64,000 bases of DNA from Flavobacterium collinsii (GCF_902804485.1 NZ_CADCST010000082.1:62001-126000); one strand, 5' to 3'. Shown: positions 34,319 through 43,489, counted from the first letter of the stretch. Program-made: numbers and translations. The notes: generated by a model not told the origin, from the sequence alone.

Positions 34319-34410
34319 CGGCAAAACTCCAATTTAATTTCAAAAAATCTTTGTCAGGGCTTTAAGCTCTGACCCCGCTCAACCCGATTATTCATCTAAA
34401 AATTACTACC

Positions 34411-36576
34411 ATGAAAAACGTAAAACTTATTTCATTAGCCCTATCTATGCTTATATGTTTCGTAGCATCGGCACAGGAGAAAACAATTACAGGAATAGTT
34501 ACCGACGAAACCAATATTCCGCTTCCGGGCGTAACCTTGGTTGTTAAAAATACTAAAACCACAGCGCAAACCGACTTTGACGGAAAGTACTCCATCAAGG
34601 CACAAAAAGGAGATGTACTAACATTTAGTTATATCGGATTCCACGCCCAAACCAAAACAGTGGACTATCAAAATGTTATCAATGTCAAATTAATTGCCGA
34701 AAATCTATCCCTGAGTGAAGTAGTCGTTGTGGGTTATGGAACCTCAAATACTGAACATAAAAGCTCAAATTACAGCCGTCGTGACAAGAAAATGGCTGCT
34801 AAGACTATTACCTCAACACTTCAGGGAAGAGTTGCCGGACCACAAATCACTCGCAATTACGTTCAGCCTTCACCCAATCAAAACATAATTATAAGAGGAA
34901 CTGCATCTATTTCTTCTAAAAATGAACCTTTGTATATAATCGATGGTGTTCCTGTGAAATCTGATCAATTCTCAAAAATCAATCCGAATGATGTGGAAGA
35001 AGTAAAAGTTATAAAAGAAGCAGAAGCTACTTCACTTTATGGAAACAGAGCCTCAAACGGAGTTGTTATTGTTGCTACAAAGAACGGCATTTACAAAAAC
35101 CTTACAGAGAAAGAATTAAATACCAAACTGAAAAAAATAACTGCTCCGCAACCGGTAGAACCTAATGAGGAAGACTACAATACTTTTGTAGAAAACGCCT
35201 TTGAGAGCCCAAAAACAACACCTCTTTCTACATTTTCCATCGATGTTGATAATGCTTCATACACCAATGTAAGACGTTTTATCAATAATGGACAGACGGT
35301 TCCCAAAGATGCCGTTCGAGTAGAAGAAATGGTGAATTTCTTTAAATATAATTATCCACAACCTAAGGATCAAAATCCTTTCTCTATTCATACAGAGCTT
35401 AGCGATTCTCCATGGAATGCGAAAAACAAAGTGCTTAAAATTGGTTTACAAGGCAAAAATATTCCAACAGAGAATTTGCCTGCCTCCAATCTCGTTTTCT
35501 TAATTGATGTTTCAGGATCAATGAGTGACCTAAATAAATTACCCTTACTCAAACAATCTCTGAAAATATTGGTAAATGAGTTACGCAGAAAAGACAAAGT
35601 AGCCATTGTGGTTTATGCTGGTGCAGCCGGACTGGTTTTACCCCCGACTTCCGGAGATGAGAAAAAAACAATTGTTGACGCTCTCGACAACTTAAATGCC
35701 GGAGGAAGCACTGCCGGAGGTGCCGGAATTGAACTGGCTTACAAAATCGCAGCAGAAAATTTCATCAAAGACGGGAACAACAGAGTGATTCTGGCAACCG
35801 ACGGAGATTTTAATGTAGGCAACACTTCTAATTCAGACATGGAAAAACTAATCGAAGACAAAAGAAAAACCGGTGTTTTCCTTACTTGCCTGGGCTACGG
35901 AATGGGAAATTATAAAGACAGTAAAATGGAAACTCTGGCCGATAAAGGAAATGGAAATTATGCCTATATCGATAATATTCAGGAAGCAAATCGTTTTTTA
36001 GGAAAAGAATTTAAAGGTTCTATGTTTGCCATTGCCAAAGATGTAAAAATTCAGATCGAATTCAATCCGAAACAAGTTCAGGCCTACCGTTTAATTGGAT
36101 ACGAGAACAGAAAGTTACGTCCGGAAGATTTTAAGAATGATGCTATTGATGCGGGAGAACTAGGAAGCAACCATACCGTTACGGCTTTGTATGAAATTAT
36201 TCCTGCTGGAGTGAAAAGCGACTATTTAGCACAGCAACCCGATGATTTGAAGTATACTAAAGTTGAAAAAGACGGTGTAAATTACAACAATGAACTTGCA
36301 ACTATAAAATTCCGTTACAAAAAACCGGATGGTAACAAAAGTATCGAAATGATGCAGGTAATTGAAAACAAAGCTGTTACTTTAGAGAAAGCTTCTGATG
36401 ATTTTAAATTCAGTTCTTCGGTAGCCTGGTTCGGATTAAAACTAAGAGATTCAAAACTCATTTCAGATAAATCTTCGGATGCGATTCTGAAATTAGCCAA
36501 GCAGGGACTTTCTAATGATGCAGAAGGATATAAAGCAGAATTTATTCGTTTGATTGAAGCTGCTAAATTCAATTAA
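34411..36576 (+). CDS. VWA-domain protein with CarboxypepD_reg-like and SusC/RagA plug domains
   Basis: The protein has 721 residues: signal peptide (1-21), carboxypeptidase-regulatory-like beta-sandwich (25-97, 'GVTLVVKNTKTTAQTDFDGKY'), then the 'SEVVVVGYG' linker. A SusC/RagA plug signature follows (172-226, 'PLYIIDGVPVKSDQFSKINP' onward), and then a YfbK-like N-terminal region. The VWA domain (about 360-540) has the MIDAS motif 'DVSGSMS' (366-372), with 'ATDGDFNVG' and a C-terminal DUF3520-like part. The first half looks like the N-terminus of a SusC receptor with the barrel replaced by a VWA domain. Exported to the periplasm or outer membrane; the function is unknown. Confidence 0.88.
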   Translation: MKNVKLISLALSMLICFVASAQEKTITGIVTDETNIPLPGVTLVVKNTKTTAQTDFDGKYSIKAQKGDVLTFSYIGFHAQTKTVDYQNVINVKLIAENLSLSEVVVVGYGTSNTEHKSSNYSRRDKKMAAKTITSTLQGRVAGPQITRNYVQPSPNQNIIIRGTASISSKNEPLYIIDGVPVKSDQFSKINPNDVEEVKVIKEAEATSLYGNRASNGVVIVATKNGIYKNLTEKELNTKLKKITAPQPVEPNEEDYNTFVENAFESPKTTPLSTFSIDVDNASYTNVRRFINNGQTVPKDAVRVEEMVNFFKYNYPQPKDQNPFSIHTELSDSPWNAKNKVLKIGLQGKNIPTENLPASNLVFLIDVSGSMSDLNKLPLLKQSLKILVNELRRKDKVAIVVYAGAAGLVLPPTSGDEKKTIVDALDNLNAGGSTAGGAGIELAYKIAAENFIKDGNNRVILATDGDFNVGNTSNSDMEKLIEDKRKTGVFLTCLGYGMGNYKDSKMETLADKGNGNYAYIDNIQEANRFLGKEFKGSMFAIAKDVKIQIEFNPKQVQAYRLIGYENRKLRPEDFKNDAIDAGELGSNHTVTALYEIIPAGVKSDYLAQQPDDLKYTKVEKDGVNYNNELATIKFRYKKPDGNKSIEMMQVIENKAVTLEKASDDFKFSSSVAWFGLKLRDSKLISDKSSDAILKLAKQGLSNDAEGYKAEFIRLIEAAKFN

Positions 36577-36613
36577 ATTCTAATCCTGTCTTTTTTTTAA
36601 AATCTTAAAAAAT

Positions 36614-36655
36614 ATCATTGTCATTCCTGTTTGATTGGAATGACAATGATTCTAT
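36614..36655 (+). terminator. Hairpin after the VWA gene
   Basis: atcattgtcattcc (36614-36627) and ggaatgacaatgat (36637-36650) form a perfect 14-bp stem with a nine-base loop, followed by a weak T-rich tract. Confidence 0.65.
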
Positions 36656-36772
36656 TAATTTGAAGCGAATCCTCGATCTAAATATTTACCCCTGTTTACT
36701 AATAAAATTTGCCAATCTCCTGTCTAAAAACTTTGACAAAGATAAATGGCAATACTTATTTAAAATTTTAAG

Positions 36773-37093
36773 ATGAAAAATATAAAACTTATTTCATTGG
36801 CTCTCTCTATATCTTTCTGTTTTACAACACATGCACAAGAGAAAACCATTTCTACTGTAGAACCAGTAAATACTAATAATCGGATCATAATATGTGCACC
36901 ATCAAAAAAATCTCTTCTCAATGCACCTTTGGTAATTATTGACGGAGTTATAATAAATTCGGAACAATTTTCTAAAGTAAATCCAAATGATATCAAAGAG
37001 ATAAAAATTGTAAAAGAAACTGAAGCAACTTCACTCTATGGAAATAAAGGAATAAATGGCGCTATAATTATTACAACAAAAGAAAATAATTAA
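36773..37093 (+). CDS. Mini-protein: signal peptide plus stand-alone SusC/RagA plug signature
   Basis: The protein has 106 residues. Signal peptide and first mature residues ('KLISLALS', then 'AQEKTI') closely match the VWA protein upstream, and residues 51-103 match its plug signature ('PLVIIDGVIINSEQFSKVNP', 'EIKIVKETEATSLYGN'). The carboxypeptidase-regulatory domain and everything after the plug are missing. It looks like an internally deleted copy of the VWA gene that is retained as an open gene. It could bind the same partner as the two larger plug proteins. Confidence 0.75.
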   Translation: MKNIKLISLALSISFCFTTHAQEKTISTVEPVNTNNRIIICAPSKKSLLNAPLVIIDGVIINSEQFSKVNPNDIKEIKIVKETEATSLYGNKGINGAIIITTKENN

Positions 37094-37277
37094 AGATTTA
37101 ATGATGCGGATTTTATTTTAACAGGGGCTTATTAACAAAATTATTTTTACATTTGATCTTCTTTAAAGAAAATTCAAACTACAATCTTTAAAGGACTATT
37201 TACAAATCAATTTCATACTTCATTTAAGGCCCCCTATCTTAAATCAGAATTTATTTCTTGTAAAAGAACATGTTGGC

Positions 37278-37814
37278 ATGTTTAAAGCAGCAAACAACTA
37301 TGATATTTACAATCCCGAAAACAATCAGATCATCCTGAATTGCAGAGAAAATAATCTGGGATTTTTTACCAAAGTATTTCGTTTTACCGATTACAAAAGA
37401 ATGACTCCTTTTAATATTGAAATTACAACGGCTTCAGGCGAGAAAGTAATTACAGTTAAACGTGGTATTGCCTGGCTCAGATCAACTGTTGAAGTTTTTG
37501 ACGAGAAAGACAGACTGATAGGAACGTTTAAGCAAAAATTCTTTTCTTTTGGTGGCAGATTTGAGATTTTAGACAAGAATGAAAAACCGGTTGCTACGCT
37601 TCAGGGAAAATGGACAGGCTGGGATTTTAAGTTTACACATGAAAATAAACAACTGGCGCAAGTAAGTAAAAAATGGGCCGGGATGGGAAAAGAACTCTTC
37701 ACCAGTGCCGATAATTATATCCTTCAAATTGAAGAAACTGTAGCTGCTGACAGCTCGCAAAGACAACTAATCATGGCAGCAGTAATGTGTATCGACATGG
37801 TTTTGAAAGAATAA
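37278..37814 (+). CDS. Phospholipid scramblase-related (tubby-like fold) protein
   Basis: The protein has 178 residues, largely beta-strands, with 'LIGTFKQKFFSFGGRFEILD' and 'EKPVATLQGKWTGWDFKF', typical of the LURP-one/scramblase-like tubby fold. There is no signal peptide. The molecular role in bacteria is unknown, although the fold often binds lipids or nucleotides. The gene stands alone after the plug cluster, with 184 bases upstream, and nothing links it functionally to its neighbours. Confidence 0.7.
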   Translation: MFKAANNYDIYNPENNQIILNCRENNLGFFTKVFRFTDYKRMTPFNIEITTASGEKVITVKRGIAWLRSTVEVFDEKDRLIGTFKQKFFSFGGRFEILDKNEKPVATLQGKWTGWDFKFTHENKQLAQVSKKWAGMGKELFTSADNYILQIEETVAADSSQRQLIMAAVMCIDMVLKE

Positions 37815-37925
37815 AAAAGTTGTTAAACTTAGATTAAGAAAACACTTAAAAGCATCATTTAGGAAGCAAAAGCCTTATTTTTGTTGTACTAAAATGATGC
37901 TTTTGGCATTTCTAACATTACAATC

Positions 37926-38642
37926 ATGACAGACTTAAAAAATAAAAATGCTTTAATTACAGGAGCGGGAAAAGGAATAGGAAAAGCAATTGCTCTTGCA
38001 CTTGCAAAAGAAGGAGTTAATGTAATTTTAGTCTCAAGAACACTGGCCGATGTGGAGCAACTGGCAATTGAAACCAATAATTTGGGTGTAAAATCTCTGG
38101 CTTTAACTGCCGATGTTTCTGATATTAATTCTATAAATAGTGCTGTAGAAAATGCCTTAGCCGAATTTACACATATTGATATTCTGATCAACAATGCAGG
38201 TACTGGTAAATTTGGTAATTTTCTGGAACTGGAACCGGAAGAATGGGAAAATATTATCAAAGTAAACCTAATGGGGACTTATTATACAACCCGTGCTGTT
38301 GTTCCAAACATGATTGAAAGAAAAACAGGTGAGATTATCAATATTTCTTCAACGGCCGGATTAAACGGAAATGCTTTAACAAGTGCCTACAGTGCCTCTA
38401 AATTTGCTGTTTTGGGACTAACAGATTCTTTAATGCACGAAATGAGAAAACATAATATTCGGGTTACTGCCTTAACACCAAGTACCGTAGCAACTGATTT
38501 AGCTATTGACTTAAAATTAACCGACGGAAATCCGGAAAAAGTAATGCAGGCCGAAGATGTAGCCGAATTGATTATTGCACAATTGAAATTAAACCGTCGC
38601 GTTTTCATTAAAAACAGCAGCATCTGGTCTACTAATCCTTAA
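37926..38642 (+). CDS. Short-chain dehydrogenase/reductase (3-oxoacyl-ACP reductase-like)
   Basis: The protein has 238 residues and is a classical SDR: '[13 protein letters not shown]' (cofactor site), 'NNAGTGKFG', catalytic Ser in 'NISSTAGL' and the 'YSASK' pair. The Arg in 'LVSRTLADV' after strand 2 suggests NADPH preference. The family includes FabG and sepiapterin-like reductases; the substrate is not determined. It is followed by a fold-back repeat, then a gene of unknown function. Confidence 0.88.
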   Translation: MTDLKNKNALITGAGKGIGKAIALALAKEGVNVILVSRTLADVEQLAIETNNLGVKSLALTADVSDINSINSAVENALAEFTHIDILINNAGTGKFGNFLELEPEEWENIIKVNLMGTYYTTRAVVPNMIERKTGEIINISSTAGLNGNALTSAYSASKFAVLGLTDSLMHEMRKHNIRVTALTPSTVATDLAIDLKLTDGNPEKVMQAEDVAELIIAQLKLNRRVFIKNSSIWSTNP

Positions 38643-38650
38643 AAAAATAA

Positions 38651-38739
38651 ATTCCAATACTTAAATCCCAAATTCCAATTTTTGACATTTTTATAAAATT
38701 TCAACTCGTTTTGGAATTTGGGATTTCAGTATTGTGATT
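38651..38739. repeat. Intergenic fold-back with 'aaattccaa' motif
   Basis: The left arm 38651-38682 and right arm 38709-38739 pair through 'aaatcccaaattccaa' and 'ttggaatttgggattt'; outer parts pair less well ('cttaaatccc' with 'gggatttcag'). It probably terminates the SDR transcript and belongs to the iterated class. Confidence 0.6.
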
Positions 38740-38752
38740 TCAAAAAAAATAT

Positions 38753-39265
38753 ATGATGGAACAATATTTAAGACAATTAATTGCAATAGAATTTACAGAT
38801 AAGAAAGAACTTTTTACAGGATTTCTTATTGACTATTCAGATGAATGGATTTTATTGCGAAACAATCCCGCAGATTTTATTCTGGATGGTTTTGTAGTGC
38901 TCAAAAATAAAAACATCGAAGCCATTCACAGGGATCAGGATCTGGCATTTACAGAAAAAATAATCCGTTTAAAAGGACTAAAAACAAATGCCGAAGATAT
39001 CATTCCAATAAGAGATTTGACTTCCATTATAAATTTTATTACCAACAAGTATGGTATTTTCCAGATTTCTAAAAAATCAGCAAAATCGGCTTATTTAGGA
39101 AAATTAATCGAATTGACGGATGAAGAACTTACCATCGATTTCTTGGACACAAAAGGTCAGTTTGGCGGAGAATTAAGCTTTAATCCGCAAAAAATAAGAG
39201 TGATTGAATTTGATACCGATTATATCAATTCGCTGAAATTGGTCGTTCCGGAAAATCAGAATTAA
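38753..39265 (+). CDS. Cytoplasmic protein of unknown function
   Basis: The protein has 170 residues with no signal peptide or membrane helix. It is mainly beta-strand with repeated Sm-like patterns: 'IAIEFTDKKELFTGFLIDYSDEWILL' in the first half, 'AYLGKLIELTDEELTIDFLD' in the second. This suggests two related small barrels, but no family is recognised. A second ATG immediately follows the first. A terminator follows the gene. Confidence 0.6.
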   Translation: MMEQYLRQLIAIEFTDKKELFTGFLIDYSDEWILLRNNPADFILDGFVVLKNKNIEAIHRDQDLAFTEKIIRLKGLKTNAEDIIPIRDLTSIINFITNKYGIFQISKKSAKSAYLGKLIELTDEELTIDFLDTKGQFGGELSFNPQKIRVIEFDTDYINSLKLVVPENQN

Positions 39266-39272
39266 TTATTTC

Positions 39273-39314
39273 AAAAACAGAAAAACCCTTTTTACAAAGG
39301 GTTTTTCTGTTTTT
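39273..39314 (+). terminator. Intrinsic terminator after the unknown cytoplasmic protein
   Basis: aaaaacagaaaaaccctt (39273-39290) pairs perfectly with aagggtttttctgttttt (39297-39314) across a six-base loop. Confidence 0.85.
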
Positions 39315-39379
39315 CTGTGATTTCGACTCAAGGACAAATCACAGCAGTAATTCCATTCCTAAATTCGCCAATCTTTGTT

Positions 39380-39531
39380 GAGTTTCTCGTGTGATTTCTC
39401 CTCACCCCGAAATAACAAGATTGGAGTTACTTAGTCTAGAACTCTACTCTTTGTCGAATTTCTAATGTGATTTACTTCGTCTGTTCACTATCGCCCGATT
39501 CTCGTTTCTTGAAATGGCAAACTAGATTTAA
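39380..39531. repeat. Decayed copy of the 2290-2388 repeat
   Basis: 'gtgtgatttctcctcaccccgaaat' and 'cgattctcgtttcttgaaatggcaaactag' echo the arms of the inner repeat at 2290-2388 ('gagatttctcgtccctcgaa' and 'tgacaaactagg' when read on the opposite strand). The match is partial and the fold-back is largely lost. Confidence 0.4.
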
Positions 39532-40862
39532 GCCTCTGCCAGTTTATTCAAAAACTCGAGACGAACACTTCCGTCTTCGTCAATTTTAGTCAGGTTTATT
39601 TCTTGTAAGGTATTGACCAATTCTGGATTCCAGGGTGTTTTTACTTTTACATAATTCTCTGTAAAACCATGAATATATCCTTCTTTATTTTCGCTTTCGA
39701 ACAAAACAGTTCTGTTAGATCCTAACTGACTTTCATAAAAAGCACGGCGTTTTTTAACCGATAATCCGCGTAACATTTTACTGCGTTTCGCTCTTACATT
39801 TGCCGGAACAATTCCTGGCATGTTTGCAGCTTCTGTGTTATCTCTTTCCGAATAAGTGAATACGTGTAAATACGAAATATCCATTTCGTTAAGAAAATGA
39901 TAGGTTTCTAAAAAGTGCTCATCTGTTTCACCCGGAAAACCAACAATAACATCGACACCTATACAAGCATGAGGCATTACTTCACGAATTTTATTGACAC
40001 GTTCAGTATAAACTTCACGCAAATAACGGCGTTTCATCAATTTCAAAATATCATTACTTCCGGATTGCAACGGGATATGAAAATGCGGTACAAAAGTTCG
40101 GCTTGTTGAAACAAATTCAATCGTTTCATTTTTCAACAAATTGGGCTCGATAGATGAAATTCGCAAACGCTCAATTCCGTCAACCTTATCCAAAGCCTGA
40201 ACCAGTTCAAGAAAGGTATGCTCGTGTTTTTTATTTCCAAACTCCCCTTTCCCGTAATCACCAATATTAACTCCGGTTAAAACAATTTCTTTAATATTCT
40301 GAGCCGAGATTTCCTTCGCATTTTGCAATACATTTTCCAAAGCATCACTTCTCGAAATTCCTCTTGCTAATGGAATGGTACAATAGGTACATTTATAATC
40401 ACAACCGTCCTGAACTTTCAGGAAAGCACGGGTACGATCTCCAATAGAATAACTTCCCACATAAAAATCAGCTTCGGCAATTTCACAGGAGTGTACTTCA
40501 CCCATGTCATTCTTGCTCAAATCGTGAATATAATCGGTAATCTTAAATTTTTCTGTTGCTCCCAAAACCAAATCAACTCCATCCACAGAAGCTAATTCCT
40601 CCGGTTTTAACTGGGCATAACAGCCTACTGCCGCTACGAAAGCTTTTTCATTAAGCTTCATTGCTTTTTTTACCACCTGCTTAAACTGTTTATCGGCATT
40701 CTCTGTAACAGAACAGGTATTGATGACATAGATATCTGCTATTTCCTCAAAATCAACACGATCAAAACCTTCGTCGTTAAAGTTTCGGGCAATAGTTGAA
40801 GTCTCTGAAAAATTCAGTTTACAACCAAGCGTATAAAAGGCAACTTTTTTTCTATTTTCCAT
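39528..40862 (-). CDS. mtaB: tRNA t6A37 methylthiotransferase MtaB
   Basis: The protein has 444 residues. An N-terminal UPF0004 domain carries three Cys (C14 in 'TLGCKLNFSE', C50 and C81) for the auxiliary Fe-S cluster. Then a radical SAM domain has C154, C158 and C161 in 'GCDYKCTYCTIPLARG', and a C-terminal TRAM-like end follows. The 'CKLN' spelling is that of MtaB rather than MiaB ('CQMN') or RimO. It adds a methylthio group to N6-threonylcarbamoyladenosine 37 of tRNAs reading ANN codons. Confidence 0.93.
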   Translation of the reverse strand: MENRKKVAFYTLGCKLNFSETSTIARNFNDEGFDRVDFEEIADIYVINTCSVTENADKQFKQVVKKAMKLNEKAFVAAVGCYAQLKPEELASVDGVDLVLGATEKFKITDYIHDLSKNDMGEVHSCEIAEADFYVGSYSIGDRTRAFLKVQDGCDYKCTYCTIPLARGISRSDALENVLQNAKEISAQNIKEIVLTGVNIGDYGKGEFGNKKHEHTFLELVQALDKVDGIERLRISSIEPNLLKNETIEFVSTSRTFVPHFHIPLQSGSNDILKLMKRRYLREVYTERVNKIREVMPHACIGVDVIVGFPGETDEHFLETYHFLNEMDISYLHVFTYSERDNTEAANMPGIVPANVRAKRSKMLRGLSVKKRRAFYESQLGSNRTVLFESENKEGYIHGFTENYVKVKTPWNPELVNTLQEINLTKIDEDGSVRLEFLNKLAEA

Positions 40863-41364
40863 AGGAATAAACTACGTTTTAAGTAGTAAGATATTATATT
40901 TACATCTCTTTTGAAGAGTTTGCAAATTTACGTACAATATTCTTTAAAATAAAATCAATAATACACTATATATCAATATTTTGCAACAAACCTCTATTTT
41001 AATTCATTTTAAAAAACTACAAATCAAACAAAATAAAGGTTTAAAAAAAGTGTCTCTAAAAAAGTAAAACAACAAATCGATAGGAATAAATTGACAAACA
41101 AATCGATTAAACGCAAATAATATCGATTAAGTACAATTTTACACCCATTAAATTGAAATTTTCTTACATTTAGCTTTGTTTGAATTGTTTTTAGAAGTAC
41201 TTTCACTTCTCCAAAAAATAGTGAGCGAAAGTTGTATTATTTAAATCATAAATAGCACGTAACAATTTTGATTTTCCATCGTTATGTTGTTGTTTTGTTA
41301 CAGTAAAAAATGGGAAGGCCGAAAACCAGAAAGAGTAGGCAAAAATTAAAAATTAAAACTCCAT
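40863..41364. other. Long AT-rich intergenic region
   Basis: This 502-base gap between the divergent mtaB and the secreted-protein gene has no convincing gene. Three copies of ATCGAT-like sequence (41076-41081, 41102-41110 and 41122-41130, the last two both 'atcgattaa') could be binding sites for a regulator. An out-of-frame 34-codon basic open frame (41310-41414) overlaps the downstream start. No fold-back of the iterated class is seen here. Confidence 0.5.
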
Positions 41365-41880
41365 ATGAAAGCATTTTTACCCACAATCTGCTTGATGTTC
41401 TTAACCCTTTTTAGCGCCCAGGCACAAACTGCTCCAGCTGCTAATCCATTTCCATCTATCAGCACATTGACAACCTGGGCGAGCTTAAACTCTCAAACTC
41501 AATTTGATATTGCAATTCGTGCGGTTGGATTTAAATTTGAAGTAAAAGAACCGGGTGAAGGCTCAACAGCCTACACTTATATCCGTAAAGTAACTGTAAA
41601 CGAAGTAAACTATACTGACAGAATTGTTTACAGAATTACAAACAATAATTCAGCAAGTATCATTTCGTTGGTAACCGCTTCTACTGATTTAGTAAGCTTA
41701 TACACGCCACAATTGTCAACTTTTAAAAACAACAATTGCAAAACCGAAATGTCTAAAGACAAAAATACAACCTGTACTTGTTACGAAAGTGCCAATTTTG
41801 CAATCGATCTTTGTGACGAACGTGTAAAACTGACAATGGGTGACGGAAATAAGTATTTTGTTTCTGTAGCTAAAAAATAA
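41365..41880 (+). CDS. Secreted protein of unknown function with conserved cysteines
   Basis: The protein has 171 residues with a signal peptide cleaved after 'LFSAQA'. The mature protein has a region of alternating hydrophobic residues ('YIRKVTVNEVNYTDRIVYRI') and four Cys in its last third ('NNCKTEM', 'TCTCYESANFAIDLC'), which could form disulfides. No family is recognised. It has a long upstream gap and its own terminator, so it is probably regulated alone. Confidence 0.6.
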   Translation: MKAFLPTICLMFLTLFSAQAQTAPAANPFPSISTLTTWASLNSQTQFDIAIRAVGFKFEVKEPGEGSTAYTYIRKVTVNEVNYTDRIVYRITNNNSASIISLVTASTDLVSLYTPQLSTFKNNNCKTEMSKDKNTTCTCYESANFAIDLCDERVKLTMGDGNKYFVSVAKK

Positions 41881-41922
41881 TATTTAATACTTTAGTTTAG
41901 GTATTAAGAACTTCGAGTTGTT

Positions 41923-41972
41923 TTCCAAATCTTTGCAAATCTTAAATGAGTTGAGTTTGCAAAGATTTGGAA
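41923..41972. terminator. Bidirectional hairpin between convergent genes
   Basis: ttccaaatctttgcaaa (41923-41939) pairs perfectly with tttgcaaagatttggaa (41956-41972). It lies between the secreted protein gene and the GNAT gene. Confidence 0.75.
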
Positions 41973-41990
41973 CACATTTCTTAGGATTAC

Positions 41991-42518
41991 TTACAAGTTT
42001 GGATTATTTAATTCATACCAAACTTCCAACTCTCCTTCATATTCGAAAGAATTGACATAGCAAAAACCTAGTTTTTCTAATATTCTTCTTGAGTCTTTAT
42101 TTCCTTCATCGGCATAAGCATAAAGAGCTTCTGCTTTTATCACATTGAAAGCATAATTAACAAATGCTATTCCGGCTTCGGTAGCATAACCTTTCCCCCA
42201 ATGTTTTTCGATGAAACGATATCCAATTTCATAAAAATCTTTATGGTTATTAATTTCCGTGGTAATAAACTTTATTCCGGACCAACCCAAAAACTCATTG
42301 GTTTCTTTTGAAATTACTGCCCAACGGCCTATTCCAAAAGCTTCATATTGTCCCTGAATATGTTTTATCATATCTACACTTTCCTGAATTTCTTTCACGG
42401 GTTTATTTCCCACAAAAAGATGCACGTTTGGATTAGAATCTAATTCAAACATTCCATCAGTATCCGAAAGAAGTAATTCTCTTAAAAGTAGTCGTTCAGT
42501 TTCAATTGGGTCTTTCAT
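41991..42518 (-). CDS. GNAT-family N-acetyltransferase (RimJ/RimL-like)
   Basis: The protein has 175 residues with the typical opening 'ETERLLLREL', the acetyl-CoA loop 'HWGKGYATEAG' and 'KDSRRILEKLGF'. It resembles RimJ/RimL-like transferases that acetylate protein N-termini or small amines; the acceptor here is unknown. It lies five bases after the HAD hydrolase gene in the same direction, so the two are probably co-transcribed. Confidence 0.88.
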   Translation of the reverse strand: MKDPIETERLLLRELLLSDTDGMFELDSNPNVHLFVGNKPVKEIQESVDMIKHIQGQYEAFGIGRWAVISKETNEFLGWSGIKFITTEINNHKDFYEIGYRFIEKHWGKGYATEAGIAFVNYAFNVIKAEALYAYADEGNKDSRRILEKLGFCYVNSFEYEGELEVWYELNNPNL

Positions 42519-42523
42519 AAACT

Positions 42524-43327
42524 TTAATTTAAAATATAGCGTTGCACTACCTCAGCTACACCATCATTATTATTGGAAGCCACGATTAAATCTGCCTTAT
42601 CTCTTAATTCCGGCGTTACATTATCTACCCAAACACCAAGTCCTGCATATTCGATCATGGTCAAATCATTTCCAGCATTTCCAACGGCAATAATCTCACT
42701 CTGGTGAATGTTTAACTTTTCGGCTAGAAGTTTTAAGCTGGCTGCTTTATCAATTCCATTCTGTGCTGCTTCCAGAAAAAAAGGTTTTGACATCGCAACA
42801 CTCAAATGTGGCATTGTTGCTTTTAAATCACTTTCGACTTCTTTCAGATAAGAAGGCTCCTCCAGCAGTATACATTTTACTGCAGCTTCAGTCACAGCTT
42901 CTTTAAAACTATATACTTTATTGTGTGGTAATCCGGTAATTTCTTTTTCAACTTCAATGTATTCCGAATCGGTTTCACTTATAATCTCACCGTTCAGATA
43001 AGTGATGATGTGAGTATTCTTTTTTACACTGTAGTCATACAATTCATGAATTTGCTCCACCGTTAACTTTTGTTCAAACAAAATCACATCATCTTTAACC
43101 GTACTTATGATTGCACCATTAAACGAAATGATATAGGAATTATACAAATCTAACTCTAACTCCTTAGCATAAGCAGTCATTGCTGATGTAGGCCTACCGG
43201 AAGCCAAAACGACGTATACGCCTTTTGCTTGTGCTTCCAGAAGTACTTTTTTATTAAGGTCTGAAATTTTATGATCGTCTGTCAACAGGGTATCATCCAT
43301 GTCAAGCACTAACATTTTATATTGCAT
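42524..43327 (-). CDS. Cof-type HAD-IIB phosphatase
   Basis: The protein has 267 residues and has all HAD motifs: 'LDMDDTLLTDDH' (nucleophile Asp, motif I), 'LASGRP' (motif II), 'KAASLKLLAEKL' with Lys (motif III) and 'VGNAGNDLTMIEYAG' (motif IV). The C2B cap lies between motifs II and III. The family dephosphorylates sugar phosphates, pyridoxal phosphate or flavin nucleotides. It forms a probable operon with the GNAT gene. Confidence 0.9.
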   Translation of the reverse strand: MQYKMLVLDMDDTLLTDDHKISDLNKKVLLEAQAKGVYVVLASGRPTSAMTAYAKELELDLYNSYIISFNGAIISTVKDDVILFEQKLTVEQIHELYDYSVKKNTHIITYLNGEIISETDSEYIEVEKEITGLPHNKVYSFKEAVTEAAVKCILLEEPSYLKEVESDLKATMPHLSVAMSKPFFLEAAQNGIDKAASLKLLAEKLNIHQSEIIAVGNAGNDLTMIEYAGLGVWVDNVTPELRDKADLIVASNNNDGVAEVVQRYILN

Positions 43328-43359
43328 ATTTTTTATTTTCAGCTGCCTGTTATTAGTGT

Positions 43360-43475
43360 GCAGTCGCAGTCACAGTACTCAGTCTCAGTATTCAGTCTCA
43401 GTACTCAGTCTCAGTCTCAGTGCTCAGTCACAGTTTACATCTCACACTTCACACTTCACATCTCACACTTCACAA
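43360..43475. repeat. Tandem CAGT-type and ACACTTC-type iterations
   Basis: Positions 43360-43434 are 6-7 base units built on 'cagtctcagtact'. Positions 43436-43475 read acatctc, acacttc, acacttc, acatctc, acacttc in perfect 7-base register. The block lies between two co-directional minus-strand genes. A sibling locus with the same order of motifs is at 56091-56214. Confidence 0.7.
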
Positions 43476-43489
43476 AACAACTACAATTA

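Noticed and set aside
41024..41206. Open frame of 60 codons in the gap upstream of the secreted protein gene
   Set aside because: It is an AT-rich chance frame on the minus strand with no family match and low-complexity sequence.
43360..43475. Possible CRISPR array because of dense short repeats
   Set aside because: The units are 6-7 bases long with no spacers, and no cas gene is nearby. They match the iterated intergenic class.
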